NCBI RefSeq assembly: GCF_000001735.4
Contig: NC_003074.8
Location: 18,793,261 to 18,857,260, forward strand
Length of the DNA: 64,000 nt
Direction of reading: 5' to 3'
From: Arabidopsis thaliana
Taxonomy: Eukaryota; Streptophyta; Magnoliopsida; Brassicales; Brassicaceae
Below, one piece after another: positions 1-11,379 of the stretch. The notes beneath the pieces were generated by a model. It was given only the letters and a program-made list of their open reading frames with translations. It ran no database searches and was not told the DNA's origin. A program made the translations under genes and the position numbers. Every line of letters begins with the position of its first letter. Positions within the stretch are counted from its first letter, which is position 1.

Positions 1-1
1 A

Positions 2-2644
2 TTTAATACAAAGATCAAGGTGTTTCAGAGTGATGGAGGTGGTGAGTTTACAAGTAACTTAATGAAGAAGCACCTAACAGACTGTGGAATTCAACATAGA
101 ATCTCTTGCCCCTATACTCCTCAACAAAACGGTATAGCAGAACGGAAGCATCGTCACTTTGTCGAGCTCGGTTTGTCGATGATGTTTCACAGTCACACAC
201 CGCTACAGTTCTGGGTAGAAGCGTTCTTCACTGCAAGTTTCCTAAGCAACATGCTTCCCTCTCCGTCATTAGGCAATGTAAGTCCCCTTGAAGCTTTACT
301 AAAACAGAAACCAAATTATGCAATGCTTAGAGTGTTTGGAACAGCATGTTATCCCTGCTTAAGACCCTTAGGAGAGCATAAGTTTGAGCCTAGATCACTA
401 CAATGTGTATTTCTTGGCTACAATTCTCAGTATAAAGGATATAGATGTCTATACCCACCTACCGGAAGAGTGTATATCTCAAGGCATGTTATCTTCGATG
501 AAGAAACATTTCCTTTCAAACAAAAATATCAGTTCTTGGTTCCACAATACGAGTCCTCTCTTCTCAGTGCTTGGCAGTCATCTATACCACAAGCTGATCA
601 GTCACTCATACCGCAAGCTGAAGAAGGAAAAATTGAAAGCTTAGCAAAACCTCCATCGATCCAGAAGAATACAATTCAGGATACTACAACTCAGCCTGCA
701 ATTTTAACTGAGGGAGTATTGAATGAAGAAGAGGAAGAAGACTCCTTTGAAGAAACAGAAACAGAATCTCTGAATGAAGAAACACACACTCAAAATGATG
801 AAGCAGAGGTTACAGTAGAAGAAGAAGTACAACAAGAACCAGAAAACACTCACCCAATGACAACAAGGTCTAAAGCCGGGATTCATAAATCAAACACACG
901 ATATGCACTTCTTACCTCAAAATTTTCAGTTGAGGAACCAAAATCGATTGATGAAGCCTTAAATCACCCTGGTTGGAACAATGCGGTGAATGATGAAATG
1001 AGAACAATTCACATGTTGCATACATGGTCATTGGTTCAGCCCACAGAAGATATGAATATTTTGGGATGCAGGTGGGTGTTCAAAACTAAACTCAAACCAG
1101 ATGGGTCTGTGGATAAGCTAAAAGCTAGGCTTGTTGCCAAAGGATTTCACCAAGAGGAAGGTCTAGACTATCTTGAAACCTTCAGTCCGGTGGTCAGAAC
1201 AGCCACTATCCGTCTTGTTCTCGATGTTGCTACTGCTAAAGGATGGAACATAAAGCAACTTGATGTGTCTAATGCGTTTCTTCACGGTGAATTAAAGGAA
1301 CCTGTCTACATGCTTCAGCCTCCTGGTTTTGTGGATCAAGAAAAACCTTCATATGTGTGCCGTCTCACCAAAGCTTTGTATGGCTTAAAACAGGCTCCTA
1401 GAGCTTGGTTTGACACGATTAGTAACTATCTTCTTGACTTTGGTTTTTCTTGCAGCAAATCAGATCCTTCTCTATTCACATATCACAAGAATGGGAAGAC
1501 TTTGGTGTTACTTCTATATGTAGATGACATTCTTCTCACCGGGAGTGATCACAATCTACTTCAAGAGCTTCTCATGTCTCTCAACAAACGTTTTTCAATG
1601 AAGGATCTGGGCGCTCCAAGTTATTTCCTTGGTGTGGAAATTGAGTCATCACCAGAAGGTCTCTTCCTCCATCAAACTGCCTACGCTAAAGACATTCTTC
1701 ACCAAGCCGCAATGTCAAACTGCAACTCTATGCCTACTCCACTACCTCAACACATTGAGAACCTGAATTCAGACCTCTTCCCTGAACCTACTTACTTCAG
1801 AAGTTTAGCTGGAAAGCTTCAATATTTAACCATCACCCGACCCGACATACAGTTTGCTGTTAACTTCATTTGCCAAAGGATGCATTCTCCTACTACAGCA
1901 GATTTTGGTTTGCTCAAACGGATTCTGAGATATGTGAAAGGAACTATTCACTTGGGCTTACACATCAAGAAAAACCAGAACTTGTCCCTCGTAGCTTACA
2001 GTGATAGCGACTGGGCTGGGTGTAAGGAAACAAGACGCTCGACAACCGGGTTCTGTACACTACTTGGATGCAACCTCATTTCGTGGTCAGCCAAGAGACA
2101 AGAAACAGTGTCAAAATCTAGCACAGAAGCAGAGTATCGAGCTCTTACGGCAGTAGCTCAAGAGCTTACTTGGCTGTCTTTTCTGCTTAGGGATATTGGA
2201 GTTACACAAACCCATCCAACCTTGGTGAAATGTGACAATCTATCAGCAGTTTATCTAAGCGCCAATCCTGCTCTTCATAACAGGTCTAAGCACTTTGACA
2301 CAGATTATCATTACATCAGAGAACAAGTTGCTTTGGGTCTTGTGGAGACAAAACACATATCTGCAACGCTGCAACTTGCAGACATTTTCACAAAACCGCT
2401 ACCAAGACGAGCCTTCATTGATCTCAGAATCAAACTTGGTGTAGCTGAACCACCCACCACAAGTTTGAGGGGGAATGTGAGTGAGATGTCTGAAGCTAAG
2501 GAGATGGGCCAAACCCATAACAAATCAAGTCCAACTATAAAGCCTGGTCAACAAATACAGAAGATGACAAAGATCAAAAGCTGTCTCTCATCCGTACATG
2601 TACCTGCAGGAAACATTGAAAGAGAAAGGAAGACGCTCCTCTAA
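2..2644 (+). CDS. copia pol polyprotein, C-terminal portion (integrase-RT-RNase H)
   Basis: The frame is open from base 2 and continues upstream of the window, so no start is assigned. Order within the visible part: integrase with SDGGGEF and the TPQQNGIAERKHR stretch holding the catalytic Glu (first 60 residues); a GAG-pre-like linker region; an acidic, poorly conserved linker (about 230-290); reverse transcriptase with DVSNAFLHGEL, ALYGLKQAPRAW and the catalytic YVDDILLTG (about 370-560); RNase H with SDSDWAGC, KSSTEAEYRAL and CDNLSAVYL; and the terminal ADIFTKPLP. There are no internal stops or frameshifts across 880 codons, so this part of the element is intact and probably not ancient. 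The frame reads some 55 codons into the putative 3' LTR before its stop. Family knowledge: the polyprotein is cleaved by the element's protease and drives reverse transcription and integration. Confidence 0.92.
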   Translation, partial: FNTKIKVFQSDGGGEFTSNLMKKHLTDCGIQHRISCPYTPQQNGIAERKHRHFVELGLSMMFHSHTPLQFWVEAFFTASFLSNMLPSPSLGNVSPLEALLKQKPNYAMLRVFGTACYPCLRPLGEHKFEPRSLQCVFLGYNSQYKGYRCLYPPTGRVYISRHVIFDEETFPFKQKYQFLVPQYESSLLSAWQSSIPQADQSLIPQAEEGKIESLAKPPSIQKNTIQDTTTQPAILTEGVLNEEEEEDSFEETETESLNEETHTQNDEAEVTVEEEVQQEPENTHPMTTRSKAGIHKSNTRYALLTSKFSVEEPKSIDEALNHPGWNNAVNDEMRTIHMLHTWSLVQPTEDMNILGCRWVFKTKLKPDGSVDKLKARLVAKGFHQEEGLDYLETFSPVVRTATIRLVLDVATAKGWNIKQLDVSNAFLHGELKEPVYMLQPPGFVDQEKPSYVCRLTKALYGLKQAPRAWFDTISNYLLDFGFSCSKSDPSLFTYHKNGKTLVLLLYVDDILLTGSDHNLLQELLMSLNKRFSMKDLGAPSYFLGVEIESSPEGLFLHQTAYAKDILHQAAMSNCNSMPTPLPQHIENLNSDLFPEPTYFRSLAGKLQYLTITRPDIQFAVNFICQRMHSPTTADFGLLKRILRYVKGTIHLGLHIKKNQNLSLVAYSDSDWAGCKETRRSTTGFCTLLGCNLISWSAKRQETVSKSSTEAEYRALTAVAQELTWLSFLLRDIGVTQTHPTLVKCDNLSAVYLSANPALHNRSKHFDTDYHYIREQVALGLVETKHISATLQLADIFTKPLPRRAFIDLRIKLGVAEPPTTSLRGNVSEMSEAKEMGQTHNKSSPTIKPGQQIQKMTKIKSCLSSVHVPAGNIERERKTLL

Positions 2645-2844
2645 AACTAATTCAATCCTCTTTCATCCTTATCTAATAACCAAAAATTACATACATCTGT
2701 ATAGTGTCGAGAGTGTTCTAGATCCTTCTCCCTCAATCTCTATAAAAAGAAGAATGTAATCTCATTGTAATTATTATTGAAAAACAGAGTAATATTATTA
2801 AAAGGTTCAAATTTTCTCTTCTTTCTCACTGCTAGCTCACCATC
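2476..2844 (+). repeat. putative 3' LTR of the copia element
   Basis: Starts with TG directly after the purine tract. It contains a TATA-type box (tataaaaag at 2741) and AT-rich polyadenylation-like sequence. The end is uncertain because the 5' LTR is not available for comparison and no clear CA end with matching inverted repeat was found. Confidence 0.6.
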
Positions 2845-5800
2845 ATGCCAATTATCAATAGATGTGTATATTTATTACAATTTGGTCCATTTGGATACAG
2901 TATCGTCTGTATCTTACACGAATATGTATTATATCTAGCTAGCTTCTCGCTATATATAGAGGGTTTATTAATAGTAATACAAAAATTGACTAGCAAATTT
3001 CAGCCATATACTATCTGCGGCGGATTCTACAAAACCAGTTTTGTTTTCACTGAAAAACTAACAATATTAACAATGTAGTTTTTATGGGGTTTTCGGTTTA
3101 AACTCCTGCATTCTTTGTCAATGTTACTATTAGTTGAATTGTGTGTGATTTTGAATCTGTTATTAGTATTTTGAAAACCTACATTCAACGATACGTGTGA
3201 TGACTCCACAAAACACGACATGTTTCTTCATTTGGATAACTGGATCTCATATCATTCAAACAACCTTTTTATGGTTGACCAATCATTCATTAGAAGATGA
3301 TTATATATATGTTATACGTACCAATAATGTTGATATATTTCGTAAGCTAAATTAAAGCAAGGCATGAAAGTTTATTTTCTTTTCATTACATAAGAAAAGG
3401 TATACGAAAACCACGTGAATGATGCATTTTTCCATGTCTTTTATCAATTTTTGATGTAAAATCATCGAAGAAGAAAGATGAATCAGCTTTACATATCAAT
3501 TCATATGATAAAATTCATGAATCTCCTTTCGGAAAGAGAGTCTTTGTAGGGTAATTGGAGGAGCCTTGGGAAATCCATGGGGAGAAAAAGAAAAAGTTCG
3601 ACTTGAGAAAGTGATCTGCTTTCTTTCCCCACTATAATTGAGTTGCGTGAATAATGTTTAAAAAGTATACAAAAACACATTACTTTATTTCTTTTTATTG
3701 ATTAGAAGAGAAATATAACCTTTTTCCCTTCCGTTAATTAAATAAAGTTGTCGTCAGCTTTCTTTGGCATATGAAGTTATGAACTTTATTTAATAAAATG
3801 TTTGTTTTTTTCATGTGTTGCCTAAAACATAAATCATCATTCTCCAGCATAAACTCGAACATGCATGGACACAAGAGCTTAGCCTTGAACACTCCCAAAA
3901 CCAATTTTTTACGAACTTAGACTTTAGGTAAAATTTTAATTAATGCAATTTGATAATATTCTTAATGTGGACCTTTCTTAGTAAGTTTATGAGTCAGAGT
4001 AACGTTAAAGTTTCCAAATTCCAATCATTCATTGACTGCTTACATATAATGGGGAAGGACATGTTCATTACTACAATTTAATCTTCTTAATTTCTTGTGA
4101 AATAGACTTCGTACTTCATTTTTAAAAAGGAAAAAAAATGAAATTAATCCTGTTTTTCTCTGAATAGTTAGTAGTTTATCAACTTATTTCTTTTCTGTTT
4201 TGTCTTTTACGGTAATTAAGTCGATCTTGTTTTATGTTCAAAACTTCAAATACTAAATACATAAATACCATAAGAACTCTTGTCTAATTCATAAAAGGAC
4301 ATTATTGGGGTCGCATAAACATATGTAAATCAGATCGAGAAATCAGAATATATATACATTTTAGCTTGATCAATTTAATTAATGTTTTAGTTGGGAATAT
4401 ATTTAGCCTTGCTTTGGGTCCACCCACCTCCATCAATTATCATTCTTTTATCTTTTTGTTTTGACAATCCAACAGTGGTTGTGAATCATGTGGTAGCTTC
4501 GCACCTATACATGATCCCCACAAATTGAATTTATAAATTACGTTAATCTCGTAAGAAACAGACAAAACTATGAAATGTCATATAACTAAGGTTCCATTCT
4601 TCGATCAGATAAAATAACCAAAAAAAAACAAAAAAAAAACTACACTCGATCACGCAAGTAACAAAAAAAAATGTGAAGTTAAAGGTTTTTTTTTACTCAA
4701 CATAATACTTTACTACTTATCACTTTACTCGTTAATCAAACACTCATACTAACGACTATTTTAAACTTAAGCCATCTTCAAATTTTAGAAATGGAGAAAC
4801 GGCAATTTTGCTTCGCATTTTGGTCTACACTATATACGGTTTTAAGTCATTTTGCTGTATTTTTATGTACTCAAGATTAAACTGCATTCTTCTACACTAT
4901 AATTGTAAATGATTATGAAACTCTGAATCAGTGACTGTCTTTTTGATATAACTGTAAGAAAACGATAGAAAGTGCTTTGGAGACTTTTTTTTGTTTTGTT
5001 AAAGGGTTTAAGTGCTTTGGAGACTTGTAGTAACATTTATACGTGATTACAAATTGTGATCATGATATAGACTTTATGGATTATAAAATTTCGTGCCCAC
5101 ACAATACAAATCACTAAAGATCCCATGTGCCCTTGTCTGCATTCACTTAAGTCTTTTTCGTTTTTATTGGATATCTTTTCCATCTAGAAAGATATATTTA
5201 GATGTGTTGCAATTTCACTTTTCATGATAGGCACAGTCTTTATGTATATTTGGATAAAAACTGGGACATATCTAAAAGTAATGTTTTACGATAAATACTA
5301 TCACAATTTAAATCGAAAATTATCCTTCAAAACGAATATCAATATGTATTCATTGAGAGATTTTAAAACTTAGGGATTCATTTGTTGGTACTAGCGTTTA
5401 AGTTTTCATAATTAAGAACTACGGATGTATACATAGATATATGATAATTTTATTTTCGTAGTAATTGTTATGATAATCTTTGTTCTTTTGAAGTCAACAA
5501 CATATATTATGCGAATTTTTAAACTACATTATATGTTTAGCTCACTATTTTATTTTGAATATCTCATAAGTATGTATATATACTTACACATTGTTATAGT
5601 GAGTGTAAAAAAGAGAGAGACAGTTTAGTAATGATTGAGTATGCAGCTCGTGGGCACATTATTAAATTGAATGGTATGATGGATATGCGCAGACACTGTC
5701 TTGTGTGAACTCAAGAATCGATACAGAACGACGGCATTAAAAAAAAAGAAAAAATTCAATATAAGACGAAAATGATGATGGAAAAAAATTCTTTTATTTT

Positions 5801-6154
5801 TACCAACGAAATGTATGCGATATGAACTAGTAGTATTTAATTCACTGTGTGAATTAGTAGTAATATTTAAGCATGTGAATATGTTTGTGTACGTATTGTA
5901 TTGCCACAACAAAACAGCATGTCGCAGCATTGATTTCATTATCACCTAACCGTTAAATACGTCATGGCCCTAGACTTAATGTATTTTAGACTTAATGTAT
6001 TTTATACCTTATTTTGATATGTGTACGGTCGACCCCCTCACAAAATTGAAATATTACGACTATGCATTGAAAAACTATACACAACTACATTGTCAAATAC
6101 TGATAAGATCTTAACACAGAAACACATATTATCACTAATAATGTAACGTGACAA
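2845..6154. other. AT-rich intergenic spacer
   Basis: No coding region, RNA gene or recognisable element seen. The short open frames on both strands show no domain, codon bias or splice pattern. Confidence 0.6.
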
Positions 6155-7010
6155 CATTACATTGCTTTACACACATTTTTTTTAATCTATTTAAGATGAT
6201 TGGATGATATTGTCATTTTTCTCTATAAATCTAAGATTTTTATTGTCTTTATAATCTAAATTCGCAATTATTACAACAAAAAATTATCAAATCTAAATTT
6301 ATTTTTAAAATCCACGATAATTATTCTCATTCTATTTCATTGGAAACACCAACCAATTATTTTAAAAAACAGAAAACATATTAATTAAAAAATTGAATTC
6401 AAATTCTATTTACCATTCTAAAAAAAAAATTATGCACTGATTCTGTAAACGTTGACACCGTTAACGTAGTCGTAGATATGCACTGATTCTGTAAACGTTG
6501 ACACCGTTAATGTAATCACATCGAATAAAAGACATATGTTGATCGTGTAAAGGTATAAGATACTCGATCTATAACATCGTTGTCAAATTCCATGTTGCAT
6601 ATACATTATATTGCTTTACACACATTTTTTTATCTATTTGATCGTCTGTGAATTAATATGATAATTTGATGGTATTATTGTTATCTTTATAATATAAATT
6701 CGTAATTATTATAACAAAAAATAAACAGTTTTATCTTAATATCCACAATAATTATTTTCATTCTCGTTGATTTATTGGAAAAGCCAGCCAATTATATTAA
6801 AATAAATAAAAACAACATATTAATTCAAAAAAATTTGAATTCAAAAAAATTTATCATTCTAAAGTAACTAGATATGCACTAATTGCACTGATTTTGTAAA
6901 CTTTGAAACTATTAATGTAATCGTAACGAATAAAAGACACGTATCAATCGTGTAAGGTATAAAATACTCGATTTTTAACGGCGCCGTCAAATTCTCCGTT
7001 ACATATTAAA
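6155..7010 (+). repeat. imperfect tandem duplication, ~0.4-kb unit
   Basis: Copy 1 (6155-6603) and copy 2 (6604-7010) both begin with a cattayattgctttacacac motif. They then share a run of matching blocks: the CCAATTAT segment, the gaattcaaat segment, atatgcact...gattytgtaaac, taatgtaatc...cgaataaaagacac, and gtgtaaggtata...atactcgat. Copy 1 also carries an internal duplication with a period of 46 bp (6431 and 6477), which explains most of the length difference. It ends about 240 bp upstream of the KRP2 start codon. Confidence 0.8.
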
Positions 7011-7247
7011 AGAATTACTATTCCTACTTCACACGAGGCTTTATATGAAAATGACAAGAGTTAATCGTGGCCGTTAACAAATTACGATCAAAACGAAGAT
7101 CGTCACCATCTTATAACAGAATAACCCAAATGGTACGCGAGCTAGAGACTCTCTAGTAGAGAGAAAGAGAGAGAAACACAAACACGCACACATAACGAGT
7201 GATTTTAGAGAGAGATAGAGATCTGGAAGGTGACGTCGTAGGAGATT

Positions 7248-8106
7248 ATGGCGGCGGTTAGGAGAAGAGAACGAGATGTGGTTGAAGAGAATGGAGTTAC
7301 GACGACGACGGTGAAACGAAGGAAGATGGAGGAGGAAGTGGATTTAGTGGAATCTAGGATAATTCTGTCTCCGTGTGTACAGGCGACGAATCGCGGTGGA
7401 ATTGTGGCGAGAAATTCAGCAGGAGCGTCGGAGACGAGTGTTGTTATAGTACGACGGCGAGATTCTCCTCCGGTTGAAGAACAGTGTCAAATCGAAGAAG
7501 AAGATTCGTCGGTTTCGTGTTGTTCTACATCGGAAGAGAAATCGAAACGGAGAATCGAATTTGTAGATCTTGAGGTGACAACGAAAGCATTATTTATCGA
7601 AACTGAATTTTGATTTACAGATTTTGAAATTTTTGAATTCGTTTTTCCAGGAAAATAACGGTGACGATCGTGAAACAGAAACGTCGTGGATTTACGATGA
7701 TTTGAATAAGAGGTTTGTTTAATTTGTTACAGATATTAAAATTTTGAATCAGTAACAAACATTTCTATAAAATGTCTTTGATTTTTTTGTGTATAGTGAG
7801 GAATCGATGAACATGGATTCTTCTTCGGTGGCTGTTGAAGATGTAGAGTCTCGCCGCAGGTTAAGGAAGAGTCTCCATGAGACGGTGAAGGAAGCTGAGT
7901 TAGAAGACTTTTTTCAGGTGGCGGAGAAAGATCTTCGGAATAAGTTGTTGGAATGTTCTATGAAGTAAGTTTTTTTTTTTTGATTCAAATCTTTTAATCG
8001 AATTTTTGAAACTGATAATGAATTTGTTGTTAGGTATAACTTCGATTTCGAGAAAGATGAGCCACTTGGTGGAGGAAGATACGAGTGGGTTAAATTGAAT
8101 CCATGA
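7248..8106 (+). CDS. KRP2: cyclin-dependent kinase inhibitor KRP2 (ICK2)
   Basis: Kip-related protein that binds and inhibits CDKA/cyclin D complexes in the nucleus and restrains entry into the mitotic cycle and lateral root initiation (family knowledge). Four coding exons: 7248-7574, 7651-7712, 7797-7964, 8034-8106, all with GT-AG introns and agreeing phases; product 209 aa. The N-terminus is basic (RRRERD, KRRKMEEE), a likely nuclear signal. The low-complexity middle has SSVSCCSTSEE. The conserved C-terminal CDK/cyclin-binding region is at about 163-209: EAELEDFFQVAE, then KYNFDFEKDEPLGGGRYEW near the end. The length and the C-terminal position of the inhibitory box are normal for KRPs. The start is the first ATG after a GA-rich leader. 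Locus recalled as At3g50630. Confidence 0.97.
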
Positions 8107-10755
8107 AGAAGACGATGATGATAATGATGATCATTGTTTTCACCAAAGTACTTATTATTTCTCTTCTGTAATAATCTTTGCTTTGATTTTTCTTTTAACA
8201 AAATCCAAATGTAGATATCTTTCTCTCGAATAATCAATAACATGTAATTCAACTTTTGTTTGTACTTCCTTGAGGTAATTAATTAGATTCGTGTTTTTCT
8301 CGATTAATAAACTATAAGTTTATAACTCTAAGAGTAATTATAATTGTTACTGAAAACTAAATAGCTTCTATTATTTCTATGTATCAATTATCATACAGTA
8401 TTTGATTTTTTTTTTTTAACAATGAAAAGAGAGTGTAGAGCAGAACAAAAAAGGGTCACGGCTGACGTGGTAAAGGAATATAACTGTTTATTGATCAGGC
8501 TTTTTCAGTAAAAAAGTTACTATTTTATTCTCACTTGGATTGGATTGTAGGTGCTACTCTAGTGATTAACTACGAACTTGTTTGTGCTTTACAAGTTATT
8601 AAACTAAAATATTGTACTATCTCCTTGCATTTTACAAATTTAGCTATTTGAAATTATATATTTTTTAAAAATAAAATAGCTTAAATATACACTTCCAGTT
8701 TTTCCCTCTCAATTTCTTTCAACAAAGTAACTATTTTGAGTTGTATTATTTTATTTTCCTAATTTATCTATCTAATATAACATGGATATTAGATATGGTT
8801 GGTGTACCTAACGCCTATAATTTATACTCGATTAGCAACAACCAAAAAAAAGAAGAAGAAGAAGAAGAAGTTGAGTCATTTAAATCTCTGTAAGAGAAAT
8901 GATTTACGGTCTTTAAAAACTAGTCCTGGACCAAAAAATGGACCTAAAGATCAGAACTTATTTGTTTAGAAAAATGAAGTTAGAATGAAGTTGAGTCATT
9001 TAAATCTCTGTAAGAAAAATGATTTACATAGTTAAAGCTACTCCTGGACCAAAAAATGGATCTAAAGATCAGAATTATTTGTTAAAAAAATAAAAAATAC
9101 AGATAGATATGATTGGTGTTTATTTCCGGGTCGCTTTCTACGAGTAAAGAAATGGTCAATCACAAATCTTTTCATACCAAACTCTGCCATTATTACATAA
9201 CTCTCTTAATTTCCTAAACCAAGAATGGCTTTATTATTAACTTTTTCCTCCTTTAATTTTGGTCTCTCCTTTTCTACGGAGTACTTTTTTTTGTTTGTCA
9301 TTATTATCACTCTTACTTTAAAAATACTAGAACTCAAGATTCAACGAGAAAATTCAGAGGTTATGATTAAAATGTTTAAAACTGTCGTACTGTACTGATC
9401 GGTTAAAGAAACTGACACAACACAAAGATGCGAGAATGTACACTAAAACCCACGAGGCAAAGATTTTACTCTTTTCTTGTTTCTTCTTTTTTGTTTTTGT
9501 CAATAAGTGGTAAAGAGAGCTGGAGTCTTTTTCTCCACTTGTTCGTTTTTATGAGTTGGACTCTACGGGCCCAATATAGAGATTCCTTTGTCAATCTTGT
9601 GTTCCACAGAACAACAAGTCCCTTTAAAATTATTCTGAGCCCATTCATATGATCATATATCTTCCTTACATTATTATTTATATACAAAATTTCGAGAAAC
9701 TGAATTCTATTAGAATTGGATCTTTCTTTGCTTGTTCACAATTGACAAAAGCTTGTTTCTAATACCATACGCATCTTTTATTGATTAAGTAATTAAACAG
9801 AAAATTTATAAGTATTGTTCTTTTCGAAATATGGTGATGAACTGATGATGATATACATTTTGATCTTAGTACATTTGTTCAAACAATGCAGTACATTTTT
9901 TTGACTCAGGTCCTATATGTTTCATTACCTATTTAAAGTGCATCATCATATACATCACCAATGATAAGTTGATAACTACTTATAACGAGAGTAGTCACTG
10001 TGTTAGTAATTAAGTACCATGTTTCTATATACTTTGATCATCTGATAAACAAGTGTTCACAATCAGGTTTCTATTCCTCCGGTTATCATCTTCAAGGGCA
10101 TAGATCGAGTAACAAGAAACATAATCACTGCAAGACATAAGCGCAAACGATTCCGCAACTTGATGCAACTTTGGATACGATGAATCTCTTTCATCCATTT
10201 TCCTAATTATTTTGTCTCCTTGTTTTATCTTTTTTGCCAAGGATACAAATTTAAGGGCTCCTACTTTGTAAAGCCAAACCTTTTCATTTTTAATGATATT
10301 AACATTCATAACAAAAAAAACAAGTGTTCTTCAACTTCATTTTCAACGAATGAGAGGAATAAATACTTCAGAACAAGTCCTCACGCACATACTATTTTGA
10401 TTATGCTAAATACACTAAACCATCAAATTAAAGTGGGAAAAGAAGTTTAATTGGTCGATATGAATATATGATAATAAGTGGTACGTGAGACAAGTGCATG
10501 CAGACAACTTATAACTAAAAGTGAATAAAAAGAAAAAGTATTACACACAAATCTTCACTGGCATTAAAAAATAGAGATGTTCCACAAAATGATTGATTCC
10601 ACAAACAAAACAAAAACTTACAAGAACAACAAAACACGTGAGCGAGAAGAGTTGTTGTAACTTGGAACCATCTTTGTCCAAAGACCTTTTAGATACAGTC
10701 AATCTAGATTATCATAAATAATCTAAATTAATTTCTAGAAACCAAAGTGGGAGCT
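8107..10755. other. intergenic spacer between KRP2 and the next gene
   Basis: AT-rich, with a GAA microsatellite (about 8850-8870) and the 120-bp tandem duplication listed separately. No convincing gene; open frames at 9428-9687 and 10025-10450 lack domains and codon bias. Confidence 0.55.
8867..9090 (+). repeat. 120-bp tandem duplication
   Basis: gaagttgagtcatttaaatc starts at 8867 and again at 8987, a period of 120 bp. Both copies continue with the ctctgtaag, aaatgatttac, ctcctggaccaaaaaatgga and ctaaagatcagaa blocks, with scattered substitutions. Copy 1 directly follows the GAA microsatellite, suggesting slippage-associated duplication. Confidence 0.85.
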
Positions 10756-10833
10756 CTAAACTTTCTTCATCTTGTATCTGCAACTTGACACTCCCTCGTT
10801 GCAACATTTCCTGATCAGTCCAAAAGATTTTCA

Positions 10834-11379
10834 CTAGCTCATATTAGTATTGGTTTGGGAATCTCCGGTTATCCAAAGAAGAATAAAAATTTCAAAACAG
10901 AGGATTGTTTTTGTTTGTATACCTGAGATTATTTTGTGATCTTGACTTAACACTTCCTCATTGACTTTATCAGTCTTCTTAGATCTAACATGGGTCCTCT
11001 TAAGTCCCAAAAGCTCCCTCCACGTGCCCTTTGTGGAAAAGGATGAAGAAGACAACAATATTGGCCTGAGGGAGAAAGTGTTACCATCGACCATAGAACC
11101 CTCCTCTTCAGTAAGAAGCTCTTCTCCTAAGGTCCTATGGACGTGACTGGTCTCCTTAAAAGGTAAAATCTTTCCTTTGAGGAAGATTTCATCGGCGGGA
11201 ATCATCGAGTAATCGGTGACTGAGAAAGCGAAATCAGCTGAGGGCATGGAGAAAGAGCTTCTCGAGTTGATGTTGTTGCTCTTAGCATTACTCTTCTCCG
11301 ATCTGATCTCGACAAACTCGTTAGAAAAAGAGATTCTAGCAGCACCATTCATGGAGTTGTGCATTTCTAAGCGTGCCAT
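10834..11379 (-). CDS. plant-specific small protein of unknown function
   Basis: Unspliced frame of 181 aa on the minus strand, recalled as the position of At3g50640 (hypothetical protein). Visible: an Asn/Ser-rich N-terminus, SMPSADFAFSVTDY near residues 44-57, an acidic stretch EELLTEEEG, a serine run, and a basic TKGTWRELLGLKRTH motif (about 116-130). A short WR-L-L-K motif after a serine run is reminiscent of plant membrane-associated regulators, but I cannot assign a family. The last ~28 residues look unlike protein. A better C-terminus may come from splicing: a donor at 10951 and an acceptor before 10810 give an exon 10756-10810 encoding CCNEGVSSCRYKMKKV and a 160-aa product. The coding status is likely; the 3' structure is uncertain. 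Confidence 0.65.
   Translation of the reverse strand: MARLEMHNSMNGAARISFSNEFVEIRSEKSNAKSNNINSRSSFSMPSADFAFSVTDYSMIPADEIFLKGKILPFKETSHVHRTLGEELLTEEEGSMVDGNTFSLRPILLSSSSFSTKGTWRELLGLKRTHVRSKKTDKVNEEVLSQDHKIISGIQTKTILCFEIFILLWITGDSQTNTNMS

Larger units (their letters stand above)
1..2844 (+). mobile_element. Ty1/copia LTR retrotransposon, 3' part
   Basis: The window opens inside a copia-type element. The reading frame carries the end of integrase, then reverse transcriptase, then RNase H, which is the copia order (integrase before RT; gypsy has the reverse). A purine-rich tract at about 2464-2475 precedes a sequence starting TGTGAG at 2476, as expected for a polypurine tract and the start of the 3' LTR. 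The 5' LTR, gag and protease lie outside the window, so LTR divergence and target-site duplication cannot be judged. The 3' boundary (2830-2844) is approximate. Confidence 0.9.
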
